The position numbers were made by a program, and so were the translations under genes. Below are positions 1 to 8,006 of a DNA stretch of 64,000 nt, in pieces. The notes below the pieces were generated by a model. It was not told the origin of the DNA. It searched no databases and saw nothing but the letters and a program-made list of their open reading frames with translations. The stretch spans positions 124,001-188,000 of the forward strand of contig JBAYUQ010000001.1 in the NCBI GenBank assembly GCA_041675005.1, given 5' to 3'. How positions within the stretch are numbered: the first letter of the stretch is position 1; the number at the start of each line of letters is the position of its first letter. The stretch comes from PGYR01 sp041675005. GTDB taxonomy: Bacteria; Bacteroidota; Ignavibacteria; Kapaibacteriales; UBA2268.

Positions 1-754
1 GTTGAAATCGTTACTAAGTGATAAAACTTCTGCTGTAGTAGTTCAACAACCTAATTTCTTGGGTTCAATTGAAGATGTACGTGAAATAGAGAAATTAGCA
101 CATGCTAATGGAAGTTTATTTATAGTTGCTGCCGATCCATTCTCAGTTGGTGTATTAGAAGCACCGGGTAACTACAATGCAGATATAGTTATCGCTGAAG
201 GGCAACCTTTAGGTATCCCACTTAGTTATGGTGGTCCTTACCTAGGTATATTCGCTTGTAAACAAGAATTTGTACGTAAGATTCCTGGACGTTTAGCAGG
301 TGTTACTTCTGATTTAGATGGTAAACGTGGTTTTGTATTAACTTTACAAACTCGTGAACAGCAAATCAAACGTGAGAAAGCTACATCTAATATCTGTACT
401 AACCAAGGTCTTTTCATGTTAGCGGCCACTGTTTATTTGGAAACAATGGGAAAAGCTGGTGTGAAGGAAGTTGCTGAGCAATCATTCCATAAAGCACATT
501 ACCTAGCTGAGAGAATTACGGAATTAGATGGTTACGAATTATTCAACGATAAGCCATTCGTATTCGAATTTGCTGTTAATGTACCCGGAGATATAGAAGT
601 TCTATTAGATCAAGCAAATGAAGCAGGTTTCTTAGCTGGTATAAATGTTTCTAAACATGTAAATAGTCCTAACACACTACTTATAACAGTTACTGAAACT
701 AGAACTAAAAAAGAAATGGATGATTTCGTTGATTTCTTGAAGCAATTCAAATAA
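1..754 (+). CDS. gcvPA: Glycine dehydrogenase (aminomethyl-transferring) subunit 1, C-terminal part
   Basis: This is the alpha half of the two-subunit P protein of the glycine cleavage system, which decarboxylates glycine with PLP and passes the aminomethyl group to GcvH. About 250 C-terminal residues are present. The reading frame is open to the window edge and family members are about 440-450 residues, so the 5' part lies outside the window. The first codon in frame is a leucine TTG, not a real start. Recognisable family stretches are GIPLSYGGPYLG and the TREQQIKREKATSNICTNQ segment near residues 115-135. The PLP lysine is carried by the partner subunit GcvPB, which is not visible here. An FtsB-like gene follows after 14 bases. 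The assignment is secure. Confidence 0.95.
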   Translation, partial: LKSLLSDKTSAVVVQQPNFLGSIEDVREIEKLAHANGSLFIVAADPFSVGVLEAPGNYNADIVIAEGQPLGIPLSYGGPYLGIFACKQEFVRKIPGRLAGVTSDLDGKRGFVLTLQTREQQIKREKATSNICTNQGLFMLAATVYLETMGKAGVKEVAEQSFHKAHYLAERITELDGYELFNDKPFVFEFAVNVPGDIEVLLDQANEAGFLAGINVSKHVNSPNTLLITVTETRTKKEMDDFVDFLKQFK

Positions 755-768
755 AAATAACGAAATAA

Positions 769-1104
769 ATGACTGAAGATAACAAACAGAAATTACACGA
801 AAACCCCGTCAAAAGACATCTTGTCGTAGGCGGGGTTATTTTATTTGTAATTCTGATATTCTATCTTTTCACAGATTATGGAGCTATTAACAAATACTCC
901 TACATTACTAAAGAAAGTGACCTATCTGAGAAAGCTGAAAAACTCCGTTCTGAAATTGATTCACTGAAAAAATTAGAAGTACAGATGAAAAAAGATACTT
1001 TAGAAATAGAGCGTCTTGCCCGTGAAAAATACGGTATGATCAAACCCAGAGAAAAAGTTATATTCATCAAGAAAAAGAAGAATGATGAAGAATCTGGGGA
1101 TTGA
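769..1104 (+). CDS. FtsB/DivIC-type septum formation initiator
   Basis: A 111-residue bitopic membrane protein of the septum-initiator family. In other bacteria these proteins bridge FtsL and FtsQ in the divisome. A short basic cytoplasmic tail is followed by one transmembrane helix (about residues 18-38), then a periplasmic coiled coil rich in E/K/L heptads (about 48-85), then the family ending LAREKYGMIKPREKVIFI. The C-terminus is a lysine-rich tail. Its last 23 bases overlap the start of the ROK gene, so the two are probably co-translated. The family call is firm; choosing between FtsB and DivIC naming is not possible from sequence. Confidence 0.85.
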   Translation: MTEDNKQKLHENPVKRHLVVGGVILFVILIFYLFTDYGAINKYSYITKESDLSEKAEKLRSEIDSLKKLEVQMKKDTLEIERLAREKYGMIKPREKVIFIKKKKNDEESGD

Positions 1105-1993
1105 TATAGGTGGCTCATTTATCAAATTCGGCATAGCTGAAGATAATAGTCTCATCCACAATACTGAAATCCAAAATAATGCTAATAGCTTATCGGAATT
1201 CGAATCTAAAGTAAAGACTACAATCAATGACCTGACAAATAGATTTTCTCCTGAATCGATTGGTATAGGATTCCCAGGAACAATAAACTCAGCAGGTATC
1301 GTTATTTCAGCTCCTAATATGACTTATTGGGAAGGTAACAATATAATTGAAATCTTCGGAAAGTTATCTGATTTACCTCTTTATTACCAGAATGATGCCT
1401 ATCTAGCCGGCTACGCAGAAGCTAAGCTCAATGAACTAGGTGAATACTACTTCGTTACCTTAGGTACCGGAATAGGCAGTGTATTGATTAAAGATAAATC
1501 ATTGGTTACCTCTACTAGTGGTAGTTCAGGTGAGTTAGGGCATATAATCATCAACTACCAAGCAAAGGGAGATGATTATCGAACAGGCATATTCGAGAAC
1601 TATTTTAATGCAAATGAATTCGTAGTAAAAGCCAAGTCAGATTTAAAAAATTTCCCTAACTCAATGCTTCGTTCTCTGGACTCATTTTCTGTAAGAGAAA
1701 TATCGGATGCAGTGAATATTGGCGATGATCTTGCAATTATAAATTTTATGGAAATGGGTAAATTATTAGGAATTGGGCTAAGCTCTGCTGCTAATTTAAC
1801 TGGAATTCCTATATTTGTGATTGGTGGAGGTATTAGTCAAGTAAATAATCTTCTTTTCGATACGGCAATGAGCGAAATGAAGAAACGAGTAATTCCCGAG
1901 TTAAAAGACAAAGTAAGTATAATTAAATCAAAATTGCAAAATGAAGCAGGCATATTAGGTGCGGCTTTATTCGCAAAGGAAAATATGAAATGA
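1082..1993 (+). CDS. ROK family sugar kinase
   Basis: A 303-residue ROK-fold kinase that probably phosphorylates glucose or a related sugar. The N-terminal phosphate-binding motif LGIDIGGSFIKFGI (about residues 4-17), the catalytic-Asp region YYQNDAYLAGYAEA (about 100-113), the second phosphate motif LGTGIGSVLI (about 128-137) and the C-terminal adenosine motif IPIFVIGGGIS are all visible. The usual ROK zinc motif (CxCGxxGC after GH) is missing: ELGHIIINYQ runs into a Cys-free segment. That resembles polyphosphate/ATP glucokinases and some N-acetylmannosamine kinases rather than the NagC type. Two adjacent ATGs (1082 and 1085) can start it. It overlaps ftsB by 23 bases and ridA by 4 bases. 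Substrate not determinable. Confidence 0.85.
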   Translation: MMKNLGIDIGGSFIKFGIAEDNSLIHNTEIQNNANSLSEFESKVKTTINDLTNRFSPESIGIGFPGTINSAGIVISAPNMTYWEGNNIIEIFGKLSDLPLYYQNDAYLAGYAEAKLNELGEYYFVTLGTGIGSVLIKDKSLVTSTSGSSGELGHIIINYQAKGDDYRTGIFENYFNANEFVVKAKSDLKNFPNSMLRSLDSFSVREISDAVNIGDDLAIINFMEMGKLLGIGLSSAANLTGIPIFVIGGGISQVNNLLFDTAMSEMKKRVIPELKDKVSIIKSKLQNEAGILGAALFAKENMK

Positions 1994-2370
1994 CAAAAGA
2001 AATAATAGAAACACCGCATGCTCCAGCTCCAGTAGGACCATATTCGCAAGCTGTAAAAGCTTCAGGTTCTATGTTGTTTATATCTGGACAGATTCCATTC
2101 GATACTAAAGGAAATATGGTAGGTGAGACTGTAGCCGAGCAAACTCAAAAAGTAATAGAGAATATAAAAGCTATTCTTGCATCACAAGGATTAAGTCTAA
2201 ATAATGTAGTCAAAACTACAGTACTGATGACTGACCTAGGCAAATTCGGGGAGATGAATGAGACTTATAATACTTATTTCCACGAATCAAAGCCAGCAAG
2301 AGCTACATTTGAAGTCAGCCGATTACCAAAAGATGTTCAAATTGAAATAGAAGCTATCGCAGTATGTTAA
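1990..2370 (+). CDS. ridA: RidA family reactive imine/enamine deaminase
   Basis: A 126-residue RidA (YjgF/YER057c/UK114) protein, expected to hydrolyse the 2-aminoacrylate-type intermediates released by PLP enzymes. The signature is complete: PVGPYSQAVKASG near the N-terminus, FISGQIP (about residues 30-36) and the C-terminal SKPARATFEV containing the carboxylate-binding Arg, then IEIEAIAV. The start overlaps the ROK stop as ATGA, indicating translational coupling. The stop overlaps the next start by 7 bases. Placement after PLP-dependent gcvPA fits its housekeeping role, although the link is not specific. Confidence 0.93.
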   Translation: MTKEIIETPHAPAPVGPYSQAVKASGSMLFISGQIPFDTKGNMVGETVAEQTQKVIENIKAILASQGLSLNNVVKTTVLMTDLGKFGEMNETYNTYFHESKPARATFEVSRLPKDVQIEIEAIAVC

Positions 2371-2963
2371 AATCGCTAATCATATCGATTGCTTTTTTAA
2401 CTATTACAAATATCAATTATGCTCAAGATAGTACTATAGCCGTTCAATCAGAGATTAAAACGGCACCTCATTCCGATAATAACTATATGAGCAAATCCCC
2501 AAGCGAGGCACTTTGGAAATCTATTATTCCAGGATGGGGTCAGTATTATAATGAAGAGTATTGGAAAGCTCCAATTTTGTTTGGTACTGCTGTTGGGTTG
2601 GGTGGTCTTATCTATTATTATAATAGCGAATTCAATAGCTATAGAGACGAATTAGAAGCCGCTACGAGGACAGGCACGAAAATCCCAATTGACAATCCTG
2701 ATAACCTCAGTGATACTTATTACCCAATAAAGAAAAGTGTACTCACAGATTTACAAATAAGACAACTTAAAGCTAATAAAGAGTTGAATAGAGATAATAG
2801 AGATATGATGGCTTTCTACTTGCTTGGAGTATATGTTATATCAGCCGTAGATGCTTATGTGGGTGCTCATCTTTATGATTTCAATGTAGATGATGAGTTG
2901 TCTTACAAAATGAACGTGAACAAGTTCGGATACCCCGAATTTGCACTTAGCTATTCCTTTTAA
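2364..2963 (+). CDS. DUF5683 family secreted or membrane protein
   Basis: A 199-residue protein with a signal peptide (about residues 1-20) and a DUF5683-like core: SPSEALWKSIIPGWGQYYNEEYWKAPILFGTAVGLGGLIYYY, split here as SPSEALWKSIIPGWGQYYN (about 45-63) and a following membrane helix. The family is common in Bacteroidota and of unknown function. The IPGWGQ motif, shared with TM2-like proteins, is typical. A second hydrophobic segment occurs near residue 155. It is the last gene of the + strand run starting at gcvPA and overlaps the convergent phosphatase gene by 17 bases at its 3' end. Confidence 0.8.
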   Translation: MLKSLIISIAFLTITNINYAQDSTIAVQSEIKTAPHSDNNYMSKSPSEALWKSIIPGWGQYYNEEYWKAPILFGTAVGLGGLIYYYNSEFNSYRDELEAATRTGTKIPIDNPDNLSDTYYPIKKSVLTDLQIRQLKANKELNRDNRDMMAFYLLGVYVISAVDAYVGAHLYDFNVDDELSYKMNVNKFGYPEFALSYSF

Positions 2964-5772
2964 CTACAACTATCGTCATATCATCAAATTGCTCCATTTC
3001 ACCAGTGAAGCTTTGTACTCTACGTAGTATGTTATTCTTAATTTCATCAGCTGATTGGCTACTATATATACTAAGCATTCTGATTATTTCCTTTTCATCG
3101 AACTCATTTCCACCACTATCTCTGGTCTCCAAAATACCATCTGTGATGAATAATAATACATCACCAGGATTGAAATCAATTACTACTTCTTCTAATATAT
3201 CAGAAAATTTAGCTCCGTTGCCGAATCCAAGCATTATGCCATTTGGTTTAAGGTTTTCTACTCGATCTTCTTTACTATTGTAAAAATAAAGTGGTAAGTG
3301 CCCAGCTCTTGAGATTGTCACAGTTTGAGTATCTAAATCAATAAATGCACTTGTAGCTGTAACAAAAGACCTATTGTCCATACTATCGCTTATAAGGGTA
3401 TTGGTTCTGACTAATAGTTCTTTGGGCTTCAAATCAAATTCGTGAAGTGTACGCATTATACCTTGAATCTTGGACATATATAATGCCGCCGAAGTTCCTT
3501 TCCCGCTTACGTCACCTATTACTATTGTTACTGCGTTAGATTTACCATTCAAATAATCATAAAAATCTCCACCTACTTCTAGTGCTGGTATAGATACACC
3601 AGCTATATCAAGTCCGGAAATATCTGGTGTTTTGATAGGAAGCGAAGCTAATTGGATACCACGTGCAATCTCTAATTCGTGTCTGAATCTCTCTTGTTTA
3701 GCCAAATCTTCATAAAGCAATGAGTTCTCTATAGCTACAGACGCTTGACCCGAAATAGCTGATAAGAATAGTAAATCATCATTATGATAAGCCGTTTCAG
3801 AAAGTTTCTCACCAACGAATATTATCCCGATTAAGTCATCTTTCGACCAAATAGGCGTTAAGTATTGGAACTTGAATTCACGGAGTACTATCCTCTGTGC
3901 ATCTGGCAAATAATCAACTGGAACACTATCCGAATAGTTCTTTAAACTCATGTGCAGCTTTCCATTAACAGCAGAGATATATTCTGTTAATGTATCATCA
4001 TTGAATCCAGCAAACCTCTGTGATACTAAATGGCCGTCTTTGAAAAGTAGTAAACCAGCTCTTTTAGTTTGTATCATATCTAGCAACCTATTCAAAAAGA
4101 ATTTGCTGAATTGGTCAGGATTAAAACTCTTTGAATTGAGCTTGCTAAATTCTTTTGCAGCTTGTCTAAAATCTGATTTAGATCTATAGAATTTATGATT
4201 AATTTTCTCTTGTATTACTTTTGCAACGTTCCATAATAATATAGCAATTGACATAGAAAGTAAGACTATCAATATCTTCTCATAAAGGTCATGCATTTCA
4301 GGGCTTAATGGGTTTTTAAGAACTTCAATAGATGTACCAGAGAAATGTAGATTTGGTATTTCCCATTGTATTGAGGAAAGTAAGTATATAAACAATATTA
4401 CTACTGATGTGTAAACCAAATAAAGCCCTGAGCTTACTAGTAAATACTGGTAATTTCTTTTTAATCTGATATTTAAGTCAAATACCCTGTACAACCCTAC
4501 CGAGACCATATAAGAAACAGGGATTAGAAGCAGAGAACCGTAGATTAGCTCTCTGAGTTTGAAATAACCAAATTGGAAAAGTATAGATTGTACAACTATC
4601 ACAAAGAAAACTAGAGTATAAGTAAACCGAATTAATCTACCCTTTTTCCAATCCTTTTTGTTTATTGATTTTCTATGGATTAGATTCGTTAGGAATATGA
4701 ATATAGCCATTATAATCAAAAATATGAGGAACAAGGAGTTAGAAATAAATTCTAATGTCCTAATATCAATCAAATTAATCCAAAATTCATAGTAGATACC
4801 CACTTGGAATAGAAAAAACACCCCCGCAATAACATAAGGAGTAATAATAGTATATTTATTCTCGGTTAACCCTACCAAATGTCGTGGAAAGTATTTCAAA
4901 CTATGTAGAATCAGTGGGATAGATACGAACATTGCAAAATTTGCAAAATTGAGTAAAAAATGATCGAATACATTATCAATAGAACTCAGCCCAACTATCC
5001 CGAGAGTAGATACTAATCCAAACATAACTAGTGATAGCGAAGTAATCCTAGCTCCTCTTATTCTCGGACGCTTGATACCAATTATCTCACCTAGAAATAT
5101 CAGAAACATACCACAAATCATCATTAATAATTGCGATAGATTTATACCAAATTTGGGCAAAGTAAGATGCTTATTGAATACTTTTCCATTTCGGTTTATC
5201 AGATATTCTATGTTGCTGCCGGAACGACTACTTTTTATAATTCGGTCTGCTTGCTGCACACTGGTGAATGTCTGACCATTGATTTCTAATACTATATCAC
5301 CACTTCTCAAACCAGCTCTATCTGAAACTCCTTCAGGGAAAACATAAGTTATAATAACTGATGATTTTAGATTTTCTAGGTAAAAGTTATCTAAATCACT
5401 AGAGGGAATTCTTATTGTTTGAACTTCTTGACTATTGAAATTTGCTATTTCTAAAGATATACTACTCTCAGCATTCTTTCTTTTTTCTAATATATCGTAT
5501 TGGTTAGTTACACTATCCAATGAAATATTATCGATAGCAACTATAAAGCTGCCTACGAATGCTGTATCATAGTATTTACGTTTGCTGTAATCATCGAATT
5601 CGCCCTTGAGTTTTGATATATAAATATCTGAAGGAGGGGAAATAAATAAATTCTCATCACTAACTGTGGTAGCCAGTTTTACAAAATAGAATGTCCCCAG
5701 TAAAACGAAGCAAAAGCTTAGTACTGATATGAAAATCTGATAGTAAATTGGATTCTTATCCCAATAGCTCAC
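2947..5772 (-). CDS. Membrane-bound PP2C/SpoIIE phosphatase with PDZ and GAF domains
   Basis: A 941-residue multidomain signalling protein. Order: one N-terminal transmembrane helix (about residues 10-30), a periplasmic segment with a PDZ domain (about 135-205, containing GVSDRAGLRSGDIVLEING), a block of about eight membrane helices (about 210-530), a short coiled linker, a GAF domain (about 560-710) and a C-terminal SpoIIE/RsbU phosphatase domain (about 735-938). The phosphatase metal motifs are visible as EVGGDFYDY and GDVSGKGTSAALYMSK, followed by RAGHLPLY and a TDGILE box. RsbU-type enzymes dephosphorylate anti-sigma-factor antagonists; the partner is not encoded nearby. Convergent with the DUF5683 gene. 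Domain calls are firm; the sensed ligand is unknown. Confidence 0.88.
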   Translation of the reverse strand: MSYWDKNPIYYQIFISVLSFCFVLLGTFYFVKLATTVSDENLFISPPSDIYISKLKGEFDDYSKRKYYDTAFVGSFIVAIDNISLDSVTNQYDILEKRKNAESSISLEIANFNSQEVQTIRIPSSDLDNFYLENLKSSVIITYVFPEGVSDRAGLRSGDIVLEINGQTFTSVQQADRIIKSSRSGSNIEYLINRNGKVFNKHLTLPKFGINLSQLLMMICGMFLIFLGEIIGIKRPRIRGARITSLSLVMFGLVSTLGIVGLSSIDNVFDHFLLNFANFAMFVSIPLILHSLKYFPRHLVGLTENKYTIITPYVIAGVFFLFQVGIYYEFWINLIDIRTLEFISNSLFLIFLIIMAIFIFLTNLIHRKSINKKDWKKGRLIRFTYTLVFFVIVVQSILFQFGYFKLRELIYGSLLLIPVSYMVSVGLYRVFDLNIRLKRNYQYLLVSSGLYLVYTSVVILFIYLLSSIQWEIPNLHFSGTSIEVLKNPLSPEMHDLYEKILIVLLSMSIAILLWNVAKVIQEKINHKFYRSKSDFRQAAKEFSKLNSKSFNPDQFSKFFLNRLLDMIQTKRAGLLLFKDGHLVSQRFAGFNDDTLTEYISAVNGKLHMSLKNYSDSVPVDYLPDAQRIVLREFKFQYLTPIWSKDDLIGIIFVGEKLSETAYHNDDLLFLSAISGQASVAIENSLLYEDLAKQERFRHELEIARGIQLASLPIKTPDISGLDIAGVSIPALEVGGDFYDYLNGKSNAVTIVIGDVSGKGTSAALYMSKIQGIMRTLHEFDLKPKELLVRTNTLISDSMDNRSFVTATSAFIDLDTQTVTISRAGHLPLYFYNSKEDRVENLKPNGIMLGFGNGAKFSDILEEVVIDFNPGDVLLFITDGILETRDSGGNEFDEKEIIRMLSIYSSQSADEIKNNILRRVQSFTGEMEQFDDMTIVVVKRNS

Positions 5773-5901
5773 TTTTATTATGCTGTTCAGTGATTATAAT
5801 CTTAACAATTTAATCAAAAAAAATTAATTATTGAATAGAAGTAGGGAATGATTAATCTATTAAATTTTGAATGTTCAATATAAATTCATTATTTTATCAA
5901 A

Positions 5902-6015
5902 ATGCAAAGAAATATTATCATATTTTTTATTTTTATAACCACTCTTTTTGTTGCCCATAGTCAATTAGAAAAGGATTTATGTTCTGAAATATTTAAATTC
6001 AATAAGGTGAAGTGA
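5902..6015 (+). CDS. Short signal-peptide ORF, possibly the 5' end of the next gene
   Basis: A 37-codon ORF beginning ATG with a clear signal peptide: basic MQRN, then a phenylalanine/isoleucine-rich core ending FVAHS. Its mature part, LEKDLCSEIFKFNKVK, is only 16-17 residues. Its TGA stop overlaps the ATG at 6015 (TGATG). The next ORF has no signal of its own. Two readings are possible: a translationally coupled tiny secreted peptide, or the true N-terminus of the 140-residue protein separated by a frameshift near 6003-6015. Confidence 0.4.
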   Translation: MQRNIIIFFIFITTLFVAHSQLEKDLCSEIFKFNKVK

Positions 6016-6434
6016 TGACTATAACTGAACCAGAATCCGCTATGGAGTATCCTATAAGTTTGCGATGCAATGGCGATTCAACTATGCTAACTCTATATGA
6101 TAATTGTGTAGAATGTATAAAAGCTCTAGGACTAAAAGCTACATATTACGGAAGAGAAGCTGGTGGTAAAACATTAGCACTTTATGAAACAGATCCTCCT
6201 ATAAATGATGCAACTGGAATGTACTCATGTCAAGTGAATTATACTGTAAATATGACGGCGTTTATAGTTGATGGGGATCTTGTCTCATATACATTTCCTT
6301 TATTTAAGGCAAAACCGATTGATAAGTTGATTATCTTACCAAAACAATCTTGGAACCCGATAGTAAACCATCGTAATTTTATAGAAGCCTTAAACGAGTA
6401 TCTTGAAACCCATAAAATTGAGGATGACAATTGA
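6012..6434 (+). CDS. Hypothetical protein, 140 residues
   Basis: I do not recognise this protein. It can begin at GTG 6012 or ATG 6015; an in-frame stop at 6003 prevents any longer form. It has no membrane segment. Visible are two cysteines in DNCVECIKALG (about residues 31-41), a third at MYSCQ, and a C-terminal helix-like FIEALNEYLETHK. The gene lies directly behind a signal-peptide ORF and ends by overlapping the TTG start of an ankyrin gene (TTGA), so all three look like one transcription unit. Given the toxin fragments downstream, an immunity or effector-accessory role is possible, but this is inference only. Confidence 0.55.
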   Translation: MMTITEPESAMEYPISLRCNGDSTMLTLYDNCVECIKALGLKATYYGREAGGKTLALYETDPPINDATGMYSCQVNYTVNMTAFIVDGDLVSYTFPLFKAKPIDKLIILPKQSWNPIVNHRNFIEALNEYLETHKIEDDN

Positions 6435-7342
6435 GAGTAATAAGTATATTCATTATGATAATTATTTTTAGTCCAATGTTGAAACCCAAAAATAAGGATG
6501 AAAAATTAAATGTGCAAAGTGTAGAGATATTTAAAGATACTCCTGTCTGGGATTTGACTATTGCATTAGAAAATCATAAATTTGAATTAGCAACTGAATT
6601 AATTTCAAAGAGCAATTTAGATTTAGTGAATTTTCTAGACCCATATTTTGGAACTACATTATTAATGCGAGCAATTTCAACCGAGAATTATGACGCTGTT
6701 GAATTACTTTTAAAAAATGGAGCAAAACCGAATATTATTTCTAAAGGAGGAGAAACAGCTTTATTCCGAGCTATTTTTTATTCTTGGTATGATAATGACT
6801 TTAATCAAGATCCAAAATATGTTAAAATTATGTTGAAATTTGGTGCCGACCCTAATTTGTTGTATTGTGCGCCAAAAGAGGAAGGTGTAATAGATCCAAT
6901 TGAATGTGGTACTAGCCCTTTGATACAAGCTGTAAGTAATGGGATTGAAAAAGTAAAATTATTAGTGGAAGCTGGTGCGGATATTAATTACAAAACTAAA
7001 ACTGGAAAAACAGCAGCAATTAAAGCTTTGACAAGAATAAAAGTAGAAATTGCAGCTTATTTGATTGTTGAAAATAAAGCAAAAGTTAGTGATCCCTATT
7101 TCTATTATAACTTTCCGGAACGTAGTGAAGTAGATTATAAAAAACCATTCTTCCCAATTAATTCTCTTGAAAAATGGTTTTTTGAATTAGATTCTAAAGA
7201 ACATAGAATGAAGATGGATATAGTGGAAGAGTTCAAAAGACAAGGACAAGATTATTGGTCTATCGAAAAACACCCAAAGACTATCGAAAGAATAAAGAAA
7301 ATTTATCCTAATAGCTGGCAAGAGTATTTAGACAGATATTAA
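6431..7342 (+). CDS. Secreted ankyrin-repeat protein
   Basis: A 303-residue protein with an N-terminal hydrophobic signal segment (about residues 1-18) and at least four ankyrin repeats (about 60-220). Repeat landmarks are TLLMRAISTENYDAVELLL, NGAKPNIISKGGETALFRAI, YVKIMLKFGADPN, TSPLIQAVSNGIEKVKLL and AGADINYKTKTGKTAAIKAL. The C-terminal 80 residues are charged and unrecognised. The start is a TTG overlapping the preceding stop as TTGA, a coupling arrangement also seen at radC and the DUF2851 gene in this window. Ankyrin proteins are frequent immunity or accessory partners beside polymorphic toxins. Its place at the edge of the RHS island makes that attractive but unproven. Confidence 0.8.
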   Translation: MRVISIFIMIIIFSPMLKPKNKDEKLNVQSVEIFKDTPVWDLTIALENHKFELATELISKSNLDLVNFLDPYFGTTLLMRAISTENYDAVELLLKNGAKPNIISKGGETALFRAIFYSWYDNDFNQDPKYVKIMLKFGADPNLLYCAPKEEGVIDPIECGTSPLIQAVSNGIEKVKLLVEAGADINYKTKTGKTAAIKALTRIKVEIAAYLIVENKAKVSDPYFYYNFPERSEVDYKKPFFPINSLEKWFFELDSKEHRMKMDIVEEFKRQGQDYWSIEKHPKTIERIKKIYPNSWQEYLDRY

Positions 7343-7441
7343 TAATAAAAAAGGAAAAAACTTAGGGCTATAAAATCATTATTTTAGAAGTAAAGTAAAT
7401 TTATGAGATCACTTAGGAAACGTAAGAACAGTGATAGCAGA
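7343..7441 (+). pseudogene. Intergenic stretch with a short RHS core remnant
   Basis: Between the ankyrin gene and the first DUF559 element there is no gene. At 7410-7441 lies a 32 bp fragment that reads HLGNVRTVIA in the RHS frame. It is preceded by TATGAG, as in the intact copy at about 9990, but with 7 bases missing and a TGA immediately upstream. It is therefore a dead scrap of the RHS core region, truncated by the element that begins at 7444. Confidence 0.6.
7410..7441 (+). repeat. 32 bp direct repeat, left copy (RHS core), flanking element 1
   Basis: This copy starts CACTTAGGAAACGTAAGAAC and ends GTGATAGCAGA. It matches 7975-8006 with a single mismatch (A versus T in the GGAAAC/GGTAAC position). 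The two copies lie just outside the ends of the DUF559 element. The arrangement looks like a duplicated target or a recombination junction within the RHS coding sequence. Confidence 0.75.
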
Positions 7442-7443
7442 GG

Positions 7444-7969
7444 ATTCCCCTCTTTTTAAAGAGGGGTGGCAGCTTTAGCTGACGGGGTGTTTGAAGTTTA
7501 ACAACGAACCAAAAATATTATGAATAAAATCAAATTCATAGAAAAACGAATAAACTTGCCAGCCAATCCCCAACTAAAAAGTAGGGCGAGAGAACTTCGC
7601 AAACAGGGAATTCTGTCGGAGGTGCTATTCTGGAATGAAGTTAAAAAAAAAAAATATTCGATTTAGATTTCGACAGACAAAAAATAATTGGAAATTATAT
7701 AGTAGATTTTTATATTAAAAAACTCGGAATTGTAATTGAGATAGATGGTGTAAGTCACAACGAAAAAATTGAAGATGATGAGATAAGAGACAATTATTTA
7801 AGAAGTTATGGGCTAACAGTAATAAGATATACTGATTTGGAAGTAAAGTTTGATATGGACAGTGTAATATTAGATTTGAAAAATCGGATAATAACAGAGT
7901 TAGTGGATATGTAAATACCCCGTCCACGCCGAAGGCGTGGCCACCCCTTTTTTTAAAAAAAAGGGGAAT
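7444..7969 (+). mobile_element. DUF559 element 1 with double-hairpin inverted ends
   Basis: A 526 bp unit with inverted ends. Left end: ATTCCCCT (7444-7451), an outer hairpin whose arms CCCCTCTTT and AAAGAGGGG lie at 7447-7455 and 7458-7466, then GGGGTGGC (7463-7470), an inner hairpin CAGCT/AGCTG (7470-7481) and GACGGGGT (7481-7488). Right end, as reverse complement and in the same order: ACCCCGTC (7917-7924), inner hairpin CCACGCC/GGCGTGG (7924-7940), GCCACCCC (7940-7947), outer CCCC-T7-A8-GGGG (7944-7966) and AGGGGAAT (7962-7969). One broken DUF559 nuclease gene fills the middle, and no transposase is present. The same architecture recurs at 11788-12317. Calling it mobile is inference from two copies at different sites. 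Confidence 0.65.
7520..7914 (+). pseudogene. DUF559 (PD-(D/E)XK-type) endonuclease gene, frameshifted
   Basis: The gene encodes a DUF559 protein, a Vsr-like PD-(D/E)XK nuclease family. The first frame gives a start MNKIKFIEKRINLP, then the family helix ARELRKQGILSEVLFWNEVK. It then meets a TAG just after a run of 12 A (7643-7654). One additional A would restore a continuous 131-residue protein through DLDFDRQKIIGNYIVDFYI and the active-site-like IVIEIDGVSH to the TAA at 7912-7914. The restored length matches the second copy (396 bases). Whether the missing A is real decay, phase-variable slippage or a sequencing error cannot be decided here. The stop codon lies against the right inverted end. 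Confidence 0.75.
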
Positions 7970-7974
7970 TTCAC

Positions 7975-8006
7975 CACTTAGGTAACGTAAGAACAGTGAT
8001 AGCAGA
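7975..8006 (+). repeat. 32 bp direct repeat, right copy, flanking element 1
   Basis: Right-hand partner of 7410-7441. It continues directly into the intact RHS core frame (HLGNVRTVIADYKN). The same bases, 28 of them, also follow the right end of element 2 at 12324-12351. All three therefore share the junction sequence. Confidence 0.75.

Noticed and set aside
802..840. Inverted repeat AACCCCG...CGGGGTT followed by an AT-rich stretch, like a terminator after gcvPA.
   Set aside because: It lies inside the coding part of the FtsB-like gene, the loop is over 20 bases, and the following sequence codes for the membrane helix; probably chance or a minor attenuator.
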